Positions 1-5,488 of a stretch of 9,221 nucleotides of DNA are shown piece by piece. Under the pieces are notes generated by a model. It ran no database searches, was not told the DNA's origin, and saw only the letters and a list, made by a program, of their open reading frames with translations. This DNA is from Candidatus Bathyarchaeota archaeon RBG_13_52_12. Its GTDB lineage: Archaea > Thermoproteota > Bathyarchaeia > TCS64. Where the stretch lies: assembly GCA_001774245.1 (NCBI GenBank), contig MEZF01000086.1:10507-19727 (forward strand). The letters are read 5' to 3'. Each line of letters begins with the position of its first letter. Positions within the stretch are counted from its first letter, which is position 1. A program made the translations under genes and the position numbers.

Positions 1-342
1 AACCTCGTCGACATAGGCGTCGCCTCAGTTGAGGACGTCGACAAAGCCATCGTTAACGGCCCCGGATTAAGGTGGGCCATAATGGGCCCCTACCTAACTT
101 ACCACCTAGGAGGAGGGAAGGGAGGGATAGAATACCTGATGCGTCATATCGACATCTCCAAAGCAAAGTGGCTAGAATCAATGGCTAAATGGACTGAAAC
201 ACCAGAAACCGCTGTCGAGAAAGCGATCAAAGGCATCCACGAAACGACACTTGTTAAGAAACACAACTTGGAAGAGCTCGAGGAGTGGAGGGATAACAGA
301 CTAGTTGACATACTCGAGTCGAGGAGAAAACCGAGCCACTAA
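1..342 (+). CDS. L-carnitine/3-hydroxyacyl-CoA dehydrogenase-type protein, C-terminal part (5' end outside window)
   Basis: The reading frame is open from base 1 to the TAA at 340-342 and encodes the last 113 residues. The stretch GPGLRWAIMGPYLTYHLGGG followed by KGGIEYLMRHI strongly resembles the C-terminal helical domain of L-carnitine 3-dehydrogenase and L-gulonate/lambda-crystallin-type members of the 3-hydroxyacyl-CoA dehydrogenase superfamily. The tail EEWRDNRLVDIL also fits that group, which often ends in a W/R-RD-xLV pattern. The family oxidises a beta-hydroxy group using NAD+; the Rossmann domain and catalytic His lie outside the window. An internal ATG at 82 is not the start, because the homologous sequence continues upstream of it. 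Only 13 bases separate this stop from that of the convergent dehydrogenase. Family assignment is firm; the substrate (carnitine, another beta-hydroxy acid or a CoA ester) is inference. Confidence 0.85.
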   Translation, partial: NLVDIGVASVEDVDKAIVNGPGLRWAIMGPYLTYHLGGGKGGIEYLMRHIDISKAKWLESMAKWTETPETAVEKAIKGIHETTLVKKHNLEELEEWRDNRLVDILESRRKPSH

Positions 343-355
343 ATGATCACTCAGC

Positions 356-1252
356 TCAGGCCTCGAGCCAACCAGGCTCACGGTAAGCAGGGTTCGGGTA
401 AGAGTAGAATCCCTTCCCTGATTTTACACCCAACTCACCCTTCTCGATCTTCTCAAGGAGTAGCCGAGGCGGTGCATCCCTCAGATCATGGGATTCACCG
501 TAGTAGACGTTCTCAATGTCCCTCACAACGTCCAGTCCAACCCTATCCATCAACCCAAAAGGCCCACTATCCATTCCATAAATACACATCCATGCCCTGT
601 CGACATCTTCGAACGAGGCTACACCCTCATCGACGAGTTGGAGGCACTCCCTCTTCACTGCGCGCCAGACCCTGTTGAATATGAATCCCGTGCTCTCCTT
701 TCTCACAACCAGCGGAACCATATCAATCGATCTCATAAATCCTCCAACGCTCGACATGGTCTCATCCGAGGTCATGGTTCCCCTCATCAGCTCAACGACC
801 CTGCTCCTCCAGGGAAACGAGTAGAAGTGAGTGTTAAGCACACGGTCCCGGCGCATCGTCGCATTTTCAATCAGCGATATCCGGATCGAAGAGCTATTCG
901 AAGCAATTATCGTCTCTTCGTCGCATACTTTATCAAGCTCCTCGAAAACCCTCCTCTTAACATCGAGCTTCTCAGGAACCGCTTCGATCACAAGATCAAT
1001 TCCTCCAACTGCTTCAACTGCATCAGATTCGAATTTAATCAGCCCAAGAGTCGATCTCTTCTCCCTATCTGAGACCTTCCCAGCCTCTAACCATGTATCA
1101 AGCTCAGTCGTTATACTCAACGAGGCTCTCTCAAGAGCCCTAGCTGAGATATCGTAGAGGCTCAACCTACGACCATGACTGGCACATTGCAGAGCAATCT
1201 GCCAGCCTAGAGTACCGGCTCCGTAGACACAGACCCGCCTAAGATCCCTCAT
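356..1252 (-). CDS. 3-hydroxyacyl-CoA dehydrogenase (NAD-binding), 298 aa
   Basis: NAD+-dependent oxidation of a 3-hydroxyacyl-CoA or related beta-hydroxy acid is the expected reaction; the protein should be cytosolic. The nucleotide-binding loop GAGTLG is at residues 11-16 and the acidic residue that usually selects NAD is D34. The catalytic positions appear conserved: S121 in SNSSS, H142 in THFYSF, E154 in VVELMRG and N193 in FIFNRV. The C-terminal helical domain ends with GVKSGKGFYSYP (275-286), typical of the family. The frame extends 38 codons further upstream (to 1366), but I chose the ATG at 1252 because the Rossmann strand then begins at residue 5 as usual. A TATA-like TTTAATATTT also sits about 26 bases before this ATG, as expected for a leaderless transcript. 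The usual HFFNP around the catalytic His is HFYSFP here, which may reflect a non-standard acyl group. It is a different subtype from the convergent dehydrogenase at the left edge. Confidence 0.88.
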   Translation of the reverse strand: MRDLRRVCVYGAGTLGWQIALQCASHGRRLSLYDISARALERASLSITTELDTWLEAGKVSDREKRSTLGLIKFESDAVEAVGGIDLVIEAVPEKLDVKRRVFEELDKVCDEETIIASNSSSIRISLIENATMRRDRVLNTHFYSFPWRSRVVELMRGTMTSDETMSSVGGFMRSIDMVPLVVRKESTGFIFNRVWRAVKRECLQLVDEGVASFEDVDRAWMCIYGMDSGPFGLMDRVGLDVVRDIENVYYGESHDLRDAPPRLLLEKIEKGELGVKSGKGFYSYPNPAYREPGWLEA

Positions 1253-1271
1253 AGTTATCACGAGGTTCAAC

Positions 1272-1282
1272 GAAATATTAAA
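1272..1282 (-). promoter_or_regulatory. TATA box of the 3-hydroxyacyl-CoA dehydrogenase gene
   Basis: On the minus strand this reads CTTTAATATTT. Its centre is about 26 bases upstream of the ATG at 1252, so transcription would begin at or next to the start codon (leaderless). No SD-like sequence precedes the ATG, in agreement. Confidence 0.55.
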
Positions 1283-1389
1283 GTCATGATGATCCAGTGC
1301 TCGTTCTCCTCCATCCATAACGTACGCAAACGACGTTGCGGAAAAGTTAAGGCTGTACCGTAACAAAACTTCCCCCAGATGTAAAAACC

Positions 1390-2157
1390 ATGACAGACTG
1401 GAGTCTCGTCAAGAAGATGACACTATGGGATTATGATGAGCTAATCAATGAGATAGTCGAGGTCTTTGCTTACAGTTTCATTCAAGAACATTATAACCAC
1501 AATATGAAGGAAGCAACCAGCTACTTAGAAGAACTCCTTGGATGCGACCCAAAACATGAAAAACACGTCAGTAGAATTACCAATGTATTCACGATTCTGG
1601 ATGATTTTAAAGTCGATACCTACGCAGGCTTGATTAATATCGTAGAAACCAAAGAGAAATGCGAGGATTTTCTTAGAAAGACAAAATTACCATTCGAGGA
1701 ATTGCTACTCGTCCTCAACCATATTTTTCGCTGGGTGCTTCCTCACCGTTTATATTTGAGGGAATTAATAGACGCGGAAAACGTGTGTCACAAAGTATAC
1801 TTGGAGAAATTGAGAAATCGTAGAATAAGATTTAACTTGGATATTTTGGAAAACGGGAGAACTCGAGAAGGCAGAAAAAAACTCTTTAAAGACACAGGGA
1901 TTCCAGAATCGTTTATCCTCGATTTCGTGAACCTAGCAGACATGAGTCGTCTGCCTTACAGCAATAGGAAAACCGTGAAGCATCTTCTGGCTGGGGGATA
2001 TGACAGTGTTGCCAAACTTGCCCAGACAGATCCGGAGATAATTGTAGAGGATATGAGGCCATACTTTGAGAGAATAGGTGTAAAACTCTCTGGATTCATT
2101 GATTTGAAAGGGATAGCTCAATGGGCAAGAACGTTGCCAGTTGTAGTTGAATATTAG
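1390..2157 (+). CDS. Protein with C-terminal DUF4332-like helix-hairpin-helix region, N-terminal half unrecognised
   Basis: 255 residues, predicted soluble, with no signal peptide or membrane segment. Residues about 165-248 (from TGIPESFILDFVNLADMSRL through YFERIGVKLSGF to the end) fit the DUF4332/helix-hairpin-helix pattern. In that pattern, short helices with 'LP-x-x-x-x-KTVKHLL-x-x-GYDSVAKLA' are seen in proteins that bind nucleic acid non-specifically or act as scaffolds. Residues 1-160 are helix-rich and charged, and I do not recognise them. The gene is clearly AT-richer than its neighbours: three 60-base lines (1501, 1681, 1801) contain 25, 25 and 19 G+C. The ATG at 1390 is the only sensible start. 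No good SD is visible, and the nearest TATA-like stretch (around 1345-1352) is weak. It is divergent from the dehydrogenase on the left, with 137 bases between the starts. The gene is real with good confidence; the DNA-binding role is inferred. Confidence 0.72.
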   Translation: MTDWSLVKKMTLWDYDELINEIVEVFAYSFIQEHYNHNMKEATSYLEELLGCDPKHEKHVSRITNVFTILDDFKVDTYAGLINIVETKEKCEDFLRKTKLPFEELLLVLNHIFRWVLPHRLYLRELIDAENVCHKVYLEKLRNRRIRFNLDILENGRTREGRKKLFKDTGIPESFILDFVNLADMSRLPYSNRKTVKHLLAGGYDSVAKLAQTDPEIIVEDMRPYFERIGVKLSGFIDLKGIAQWARTLPVVVEY

Positions 2158-2191
2158 AGCCTCGATCGCACATGCTCCTCACTACCTAGAT

Positions 2192-2199
2192 AATTTATA
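2192..2199 (+). promoter_or_regulatory. TATA box upstream of the amidinotransferase/deiminase-family gene
   Basis: AATTTATA is centred about 37 bases before the ATG at 2233. That predicts a start of transcription near 2221 and a leader of about 12 bases. No SD is seen in that leader. The box lies in the 75-base gap after the preceding gene, so the downstream gene probably has its own promoter. Confidence 0.45.
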
Positions 2200-2232
2200 G
2201 TCAATCTAACTCTTGTTTAACTGGTCTAATTC

Positions 2233-3315
2233 ATGGTTGAAATCGACGAGTTCAAGGAAAAAACCGGTATGACTCTTCATGAGCAGTACATGAAGCATCA
2301 CCCTCAGATCCTCTCAGACTTCGAGGACGAGATGCCGAGGATCTGGGGCAAGAGGTGGAAAGCCAACACCCTGATAGGGAAACTCCGCACCGTACTTTTA
2401 CACAGACCGGGGAAGGAGTTCCTAAGTGTAGGAAAGCCCACGCCATGGCCTCCTCACGACTCAAGCCTCTCAGCTTGGAGGATGAGCTATAAGCCAAGCG
2501 ACCTCACTGAGCTTACCAGAGACTACGAGAGACTCGCTAAAGCATACAGGGATCAGGGAGTAGAGGTCGTTGAGAGGAAGCCCGACCCGAACAACCCACC
2601 ATACCAGGTGAAGGCGATCTACACCGACGACGTCTGCCACCCAGCTGTCTACGGCCAAGTCATTCTGAGAATGTATGACAACATAAGAAAGGGGGAGGAG
2701 TTACCTACCTATCAGACCCTAGCTGATGTGGGCTGTCCCGTCGTCGGCATGATTACAGGGAACGGAATGGCTGAGGGGGGAAACATAGGATGGCTCGACG
2801 AGAAGCATCTCTACGCCGCGGTTCACTATCCCCGTAGCAACACAATGGAGCCAGAGCTTTGGAGGGCAAACGACTGGGGCCACGAGCAACTCAAACGAAT
2901 CATCCACATGCAGGACCCCGAGGTAGACGTTAGAATTCTCCCAGGCTATGGCCCCCGCCCACAACTAACTCACTATAGCATGATCGACAGACACACATCG
3001 GTAGCGAATCCGAAATGGCTCGACAAATACCTGCTCGACTGGCTTAGAAGCGAAATGGATTGGAAATTCGTCATCCCCCCCGACGAGCTCTGCAGAGTGG
3101 ATCAAGGCATGCCAGTTGGACCAGAGACCGGCGTAGTGCTAGAGCCGATGAAGATCATGGTTCCATCCGGAGAACCTAAGGCAACTAAATGGCTAGAGAA
3201 GAATGGCGTGGAGGTAATTGAGGTCGACATCCCAAGTCTCGTCGGTCCGAGAAATAGCGGCTCGATCCACTGCGCCGCGGGGTCGCTAAGGAGAGACCTC
3301 GAGCCCAAAACCTAG
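2233..3315 (+). CDS. Amidinotransferase/deiminase-superfamily enzyme (ADI/DDAH-like fold), substrate unknown
   Basis: 360 residues. The order of motifs fits the guanidino-modifying (GME) superfamily, which includes arginine deiminase, dimethylarginine dimethylaminohydrolase and glycine amidinotransferase. These enzymes attack a guanidinium carbon with a cysteine. Visible are the first strand KLRTVLLHRPGKEF (50-63) and an acidic pair in YTDD (130-133), where D133 would be the guanidinium-binding Asp. The motif AEGGN (180-184) carries E181, and THYSMIDRH (246-254) carries the probable catalytic H247. GSIHCAAGSLRRD (343-355) carries the nucleophile C347. Two positions depart from the deiminase norm: the usual H-x-D is H247-Y-S, and EGGD is EGGN. 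Substrate specificity is therefore probably not that of classical arginine deiminase. No other arginine-pathway gene is nearby, so the context does not name the substrate. The upstream TATA box and the downstream hairpin/T-run suggest a single-gene unit. Confidence 0.8.
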   Translation: MVEIDEFKEKTGMTLHEQYMKHHPQILSDFEDEMPRIWGKRWKANTLIGKLRTVLLHRPGKEFLSVGKPTPWPPHDSSLSAWRMSYKPSDLTELTRDYERLAKAYRDQGVEVVERKPDPNNPPYQVKAIYTDDVCHPAVYGQVILRMYDNIRKGEELPTYQTLADVGCPVVGMITGNGMAEGGNIGWLDEKHLYAAVHYPRSNTMEPELWRANDWGHEQLKRIIHMQDPEVDVRILPGYGPRPQLTHYSMIDRHTSVANPKWLDKYLLDWLRSEMDWKFVIPPDELCRVDQGMPVGPETGVVLEPMKIMVPSGEPKATKWLEKNGVEVIEVDIPSLVGPRNSGSIHCAAGSLRRDLEPKT

Positions 3316-3410
3316 CGCACATTATAGTAAAAAACGTGACAACGTCAACTCATTCAATCACATACGCGCGCCGAGACAATTTACTACTAAACGACTCATA
3401 TGAGACAACA

Positions 3411-3450
3411 AGCCACCGTCAACCAATGTAATCTAAGGCGGCTTTTTATT
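3411..3450 (+). terminator. Hairpin plus T-run, probable terminator of the deiminase-family gene
   Basis: AGCCACC at 3411-3417 pairs with GGCGGCT at 3437-3443 (six pairs and one A-C mismatch, 19-base loop). The 3' arm runs into TTTTTATTT. It lies about 95 bases after the preceding stop codon. Archaeal termination mainly needs the T-run, so the hairpin may be incidental. Confidence 0.4.
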
Positions 3451-3533
3451 TGATTAAATATAAGCAAAACAACTCGGGCATCTATGATGAATTGAAAAAT
3501 AACAGTCACAGCCAAGATTTAATATTAGGCGAT

Positions 3534-3541
3534 AATATATA
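3534..3541 (+). promoter_or_regulatory. TATA box of the NTF2-like gene
   Basis: AATATATA is centred about 51 bases before the ATG at 3589. Transcription would begin near 3563, leaving a leader of about 26 bases that contains a GAGG ribosome-binding sequence at 3577-3580. Confidence 0.5.
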
Positions 3542-3545
3542 CTTG

Positions 3546-3580
3546 GGGCGTTCGAGCACGCCCAGCCGTCGTGAACGAGG
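3546..3580 (+). promoter_or_regulatory. Overlapping inverted repeats at the transcription start/leader of the NTF2-like gene
   Basis: GGGCG (3546-3550) can pair with CGCCC (3559-3563), and CGTTC (3549-3553) can pair with GAACG (3573-3577). The two pairings share bases and exclude each other. The second ends on the GAGG that serves as the SD (3577-3580, 8 bases before the ATG). Whether this is a DNA operator near the transcription start or an RNA structure depends on where transcription begins, which I can only estimate. Confidence 0.3.
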
Positions 3581-3588
3581 CTAATTAG

Positions 3589-3975
3589 ATGAGCACAAAA
3601 AAAGAGATAGAAAAGGGAAACCTAAGATTTGGTGAACTCGTCAGGAAAGGCGACGCCAAGGCACTATCTAACCTATACACCAGTGATGCTTGCCTCCTGC
3701 CTGTGGGTATGAACACGATAAAAGGTAGAAAGAGCGTTGAGGACTTCTGGGGCTCTGTGATAAAGGGGATGGGCCTAAAAGACGCAACCCTAAAAACCGT
3801 TGAATTAATCGGGGAAGGCGACACAGTCACCGAGATGGGAGACTACCTGCTAAAACTCCACTCAGCGGGAAAAGACATGGAGGACAAGGGCAAGTACGTT
3901 GTAGTCTGGAAAAAAACCCCCGAAGGATGGAAGCTCCACTGGGATATATGGACGTCGAACCTACCTCAGAAATAA
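3589..3975 (+). CDS. SnoaL/DUF4440-type NTF2-like protein
   Basis: 128 residues, the usual length for a single NTF2-like cone fold. The N-terminal helix ends in RFGELVRKGDAKALSNLYTSDACLLPVG (about 13-40), the hallmark of DUF4440/SnoaL-like proteins. It is followed by IKGRKSVEDFW (44-54) and the closing strands YVVVWKKTPEGWKLHWDIWTS (103-123). Such proteins bind small hydrophobic ligands in a pocket. Some are isomerases, hydrolases or cyclases, and many have no known activity. No signal peptide or membrane segment is seen, so it is cytosolic. The gene has its own TATA box (3534-3541), a GAGG SD at 3577-3580 and a hairpin/T-run terminator at 3991-4020, so it is a monocistronic unit. No neighbour suggests a substrate. 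Confidence 0.85.
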   Translation: MSTKKEIEKGNLRFGELVRKGDAKALSNLYTSDACLLPVGMNTIKGRKSVEDFWGSVIKGMGLKDATLKTVELIGEGDTVTEMGDYLLKLHSAGKDMEDKGKYVVVWKKTPEGWKLHWDIWTSNLPQK

Positions 3976-3990
3976 CCAAAAAATGAAAAT

Positions 3991-4020
3991 ACTGACCACG
4001 AAGATCAGTCCCACTTTTTT
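3991..4020 (+). terminator. Terminator of the NTF2-like gene
   Basis: ACTGA (3991-3995) pairs perfectly with TCAGT (4005-4009) around a nine-base loop. CCCAC and a run of six T (4015-4020) follow, 15 bases after the stop codon. Confidence 0.55.
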
Positions 4021-4088
4021 CAATTCACATTTAGAGCAGAGCCTTTCAGGTAACCTATTCATATCTCCCACTTTGAGATTGCAACTAA

Positions 4089-4157
4089 CCAGATGACGCG
4101 CTAGACTACGTAACGAGACTAAAAGAAGTCATAAGAATCGTAGGAACCCACAGATAG
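4089..4157 (+). other. Short open stretch resembling a peptide tail, possible gene remnant
   Basis: After a TAA at 4086-4088 the frame reads PDDALDYVTRLKEVIRIVGT plus HR, then TAG at 4155-4157. It has the amphipathic, charged look of a helical protein C-terminus but no start codon. The rest of the 209-base gap between the two convergent genes holds only the terminator at 3991-4020 and an inverted repeat at 4160-4183. This may be chance. Confidence 0.12.
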
Positions 4158-4159
4158 CA

Positions 4160-4183
4160 CCTATAGTTAATCGCACGTATAGG
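4160..4183 (-). repeat. Inverted repeat directly after the radical SAM gene stop
   Basis: CCTATA (4160-4165) and TATAGG (4178-4183) form a six-bp stem with a 12-base loop. It begins one base beyond the minus-strand stop codon of the gene ending at 4185. No T-run follows on the minus strand, so a terminator role is uncertain. Confidence 0.3.
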
Positions 4184-4184
4184 C

Positions 4185-5090
4185 TTACTGTAAACCGCGA
4201 TACAATCCAAGTTTCCTGGCAAATTCAACCACCCTCAAATATTCACCATGGGTTGGCCTCCTACTCAATTCCTCATACTCAGAAGCCTTCCCACATGGCC
4301 TATACTGAGCCATAATATTGACGTAGCAATCCTTCGAAACCTCCTCAGTGATGAACTCAAGAATTTTCTCACCACCGGACAGACTATTTGGCAACACCAG
4401 GTGCCTAATCAACAAGCCCCTATACGCGACCCCCATAACATCAACCTTCAAGTCCCCAACCTGACGCTGCATCTCCATAACCGCTTCCTTGGAACGCTCG
4501 AAGTAATCAGGCGCGTTAGAGTACCTCTCCGCTGGCTCCGTCTCACTATATTTCATATCAGGCATGTAAACGTCAATAAAACCCTCTAGCAATTTAATCA
4601 CCTCAACGTTCTCGTAGCCCCCACAGTTCCACACAATCGGTATCTTCAGACCCATTCTCCTTGCAGCTGTTATTACCTGAACCAGCTGTGGAGCGAAGTG
4701 AGTTGGGGTTACAAGGTTAATGTTATGACAGCCCCTCTCCTGTAGGCTGAGCATGATATCCACAGCTTCAGTATTAGAGACCTCTTCACCGTAACCCAGT
4801 TGACTAATATCATAGTTTTGACAATACACACATTGAAGACTGCAGTTAGTCATGAAGACAGTGCCAGACCCATGGCTGCCAACCAGCTCAGGCTCCTCCC
4901 CGAAATGTGGGCCATAGCTTGAGATAACTAGTTTACTTCCAGAACTACAGTAGCCTCTCTCTCCTCTCAACCTATTTACCCTGCACTTTCTCGGGCACAG
5001 CTCACATGATTCAAGTATCTTAACGAGCTTAATGGTTCTGTTATTTGATTCAGTTCGAGAGTTCACAGCCTGCTCTAGATCCATTGACAT
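4185..5090 (-). CDS. PflX-like radical SAM protein (pyruvate-formate-lyase-activating-enzyme-like)
   Basis: 301 residues. The radical SAM cluster motif CxxxCxxC is C83-C87-C90 in TNCSLQCVYCQNYDIS, so the protein should bind a [4Fe-4S] cluster and cleave S-adenosylmethionine to a 5'-deoxyadenosyl radical. Upstream is a second cysteine set, C29, C32, C36 and C48 (CELCPRKC, then GYC), typical of the PflX group (COG1313). The 'FGEEPELVGSHGSGTVFMTNC' arrangement is also typical of that group, whose substrate is unknown. The lower half (INLVTPTHFAPQLV, VWNCGGYEN, DVYMPDMKY) follows the partial TIM-barrel strands. No glycyl-radical enzyme is visible nearby. Two ATGs, at 5090 and 5084, are both possible starts. 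The TATA-like ATTTATA at 5107-5101 is unusually close to both. The gene is divergent from the four-cysteine protein at 5187, with a perfect palindrome between the promoters. Confidence 0.88.
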   Translation of the reverse strand: MSMDLEQAVNSRTESNNRTIKLVKILESCELCPRKCRVNRLRGERGYCSSGSKLVISSYGPHFGEEPELVGSHGSGTVFMTNCSLQCVYCQNYDISQLGYGEEVSNTEAVDIMLSLQERGCHNINLVTPTHFAPQLVQVITAARRMGLKIPIVWNCGGYENVEVIKLLEGFIDVYMPDMKYSETEPAERYSNAPDYFERSKEAVMEMQRQVGDLKVDVMGVAYRGLLIRHLVLPNSLSGGEKILEFITEEVSKDCYVNIMAQYRPCGKASEYEELSRRPTHGEYLRVVEFARKLGLYRGLQ

Positions 5091-5100
5091 CGCGAAATGT

Positions 5101-5107
5101 TATAAAT
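5101..5107 (-). promoter_or_regulatory. TATA-like box of the radical SAM gene
   Basis: Reads ATTTATA on the minus strand, centred 14 and 20 bases before the two candidate ATGs (5090 and 5084). This is closer than the usual 25-27 to the transcription start. Either the true start codon lies slightly downstream, or another box is used. Confidence 0.35.
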
Positions 5108-5129
5108 CCAGCCAAAGAGCCCAATATGC

Positions 5130-5145
5130 ATGTGCGTACGCACAT
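5130..5145. promoter_or_regulatory. Perfect 16-bp palindrome between two divergent promoters (operator-like)
   Basis: ATGTGCGTACGCACAT is identical to its reverse complement. It lies 22 bases from the minus-strand TATA-like box at 5101-5107 and 6 bases from the plus-strand box at 5152-5159, the position expected of a shared operator for a dimeric regulator. The core TGCGTACGCA resembles TGCGCGCGCA at 6559-6568. Confidence 0.5.
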
Positions 5146-5151
5146 CAGTCG

Positions 5152-5159
5152 TATAAACC
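5152..5159 (+). promoter_or_regulatory. TATA box of the four-cysteine small protein gene
   Basis: TATAAACC is centred about 31 bases before the TTG at 5187. That predicts transcription from about 5181 and a leader of only a few bases. Confidence 0.45.
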
Positions 5160-5186
5160 ATCGAAAAAATAGACTAGGGATTTGAT

Positions 5187-5351
5187 TTGTCTCGAAAAAT
5201 CATCGCGGTACCTATTAGTGACAAGTGGTGCAGACAATGTCGTAGCTCGAAGAATTCCTGCCACAAAGATGAAGGCAATTGGTGCAACAAGTTTGATCCA
5301 ATTAATCCCTTAGCAAGGAAGCATTTCAGAGAACGTAGTGGTTTAGAGTAA
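5187..5351 (+). CDS. Small four-cysteine (probably zinc-binding) protein, 54 aa, TTG start
   Basis: Starting at TTG 5187 the frame encodes 54 residues and ends with TAA at 5349-5351; it is hidden if only ATG starts are considered. An in-frame TAG at 5175-5177 limits the start, and TTG is the only usual start codon between it and the coding sequence. The core is KWCRQCRSSKNSCHKDEGNW plus C, giving C15-x2-C18-x6-C25-H26-x6-C33. This spacing could bind one zinc ion or an iron-sulfur cluster. The tail FDPINPLARKHFRERSGL is basic and probably helical. The TATA box at 5152-5159 is well placed, and GGGATTTGAT just before the start resembles a weak SD. It is divergent from a PflX-like radical SAM gene. 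I do not recognise a family. It may be a zinc-binding regulator, a partner of the radical SAM enzyme or, more speculatively, its peptide substrate. Confidence 0.6.
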   Translation: MSRKIIAVPISDKWCRQCRSSKNSCHKDEGNWCNKFDPINPLARKHFRERSGLE

Positions 5352-5370
5352 ATCGAGTGCAAAACCACTA
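5336..5370 (+). repeat. Inverted repeat spanning the end of the small four-cysteine gene
   Basis: TAGTGGTTT (5336-5344) and AAACCACTA (5362-5370) are perfect nine-bp arms around a 17-base loop that contains the stop codon. No T-run follows on either strand, so it may stabilise the mRNA end rather than terminate transcription. Confidence 0.4.
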
Positions 5371-5426
5371 ATCTGGACATTATGCGCGCGAGCAGTAAAG
5401 GAGCGTAAACCTGTATGGTACTATGC

Positions 5427-5485
5427 CCTCTGTAATGATAATCAAAAGTTAATATGAAGCTATATCAGGGCTAGGCACACAGAGG
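5427..5485 (-). repeat. Inverted repeat beyond the MBL-fold gene
   Basis: CCTCTGT (5427-5433) and ACAGAGG (5479-5485) are perfect seven-bp arms separated by 45 bases. They lie just downstream of the minus-strand gene ending at 5489. The loop is T-rich on that strand (AACTTTTGATT), so this may be its transcription end; evidence is weak. Confidence 0.2.
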
Positions 5486-5488
5486 CTC

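Noticed and set aside
343..1157. Plus-strand open frames across 343-678, 488-1072 and 831-1157
   Set aside because: They lie opposite the well-supported dehydrogenase, have biased shadow-like composition and show no recognisable domain.
1286..1292. ATGATGA resembling a C box of an archaeal C/D guide RNA
   Set aside because: No CTGA D box at a suitable distance and no terminal stem.
1253..1366. N-terminal extension of the 3-hydroxyacyl-CoA dehydrogenase frame
   Set aside because: The extra 38 residues lie before the Rossmann start and do not fit the family, and the TATA box at 1272-1282 lies within that stretch.
3484..3490. Second ATGATGA, again a possible C box
   Set aside because: No D box follows before the next promoter, and it lies in AT-rich sequence where the match is expected by chance.
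3545..3580. GGGGCGTTCGAG resembling the T-arm of a tRNA
   Set aside because: No acceptor, D or anticodon arms can be built around it; it is better explained as leader hairpins.
5174..5380. Minus-strand 68-codon frame opposite the four-cysteine gene
   Set aside because: No recognisable features, whereas the plus-strand frame has ordered cysteines and a promoter.
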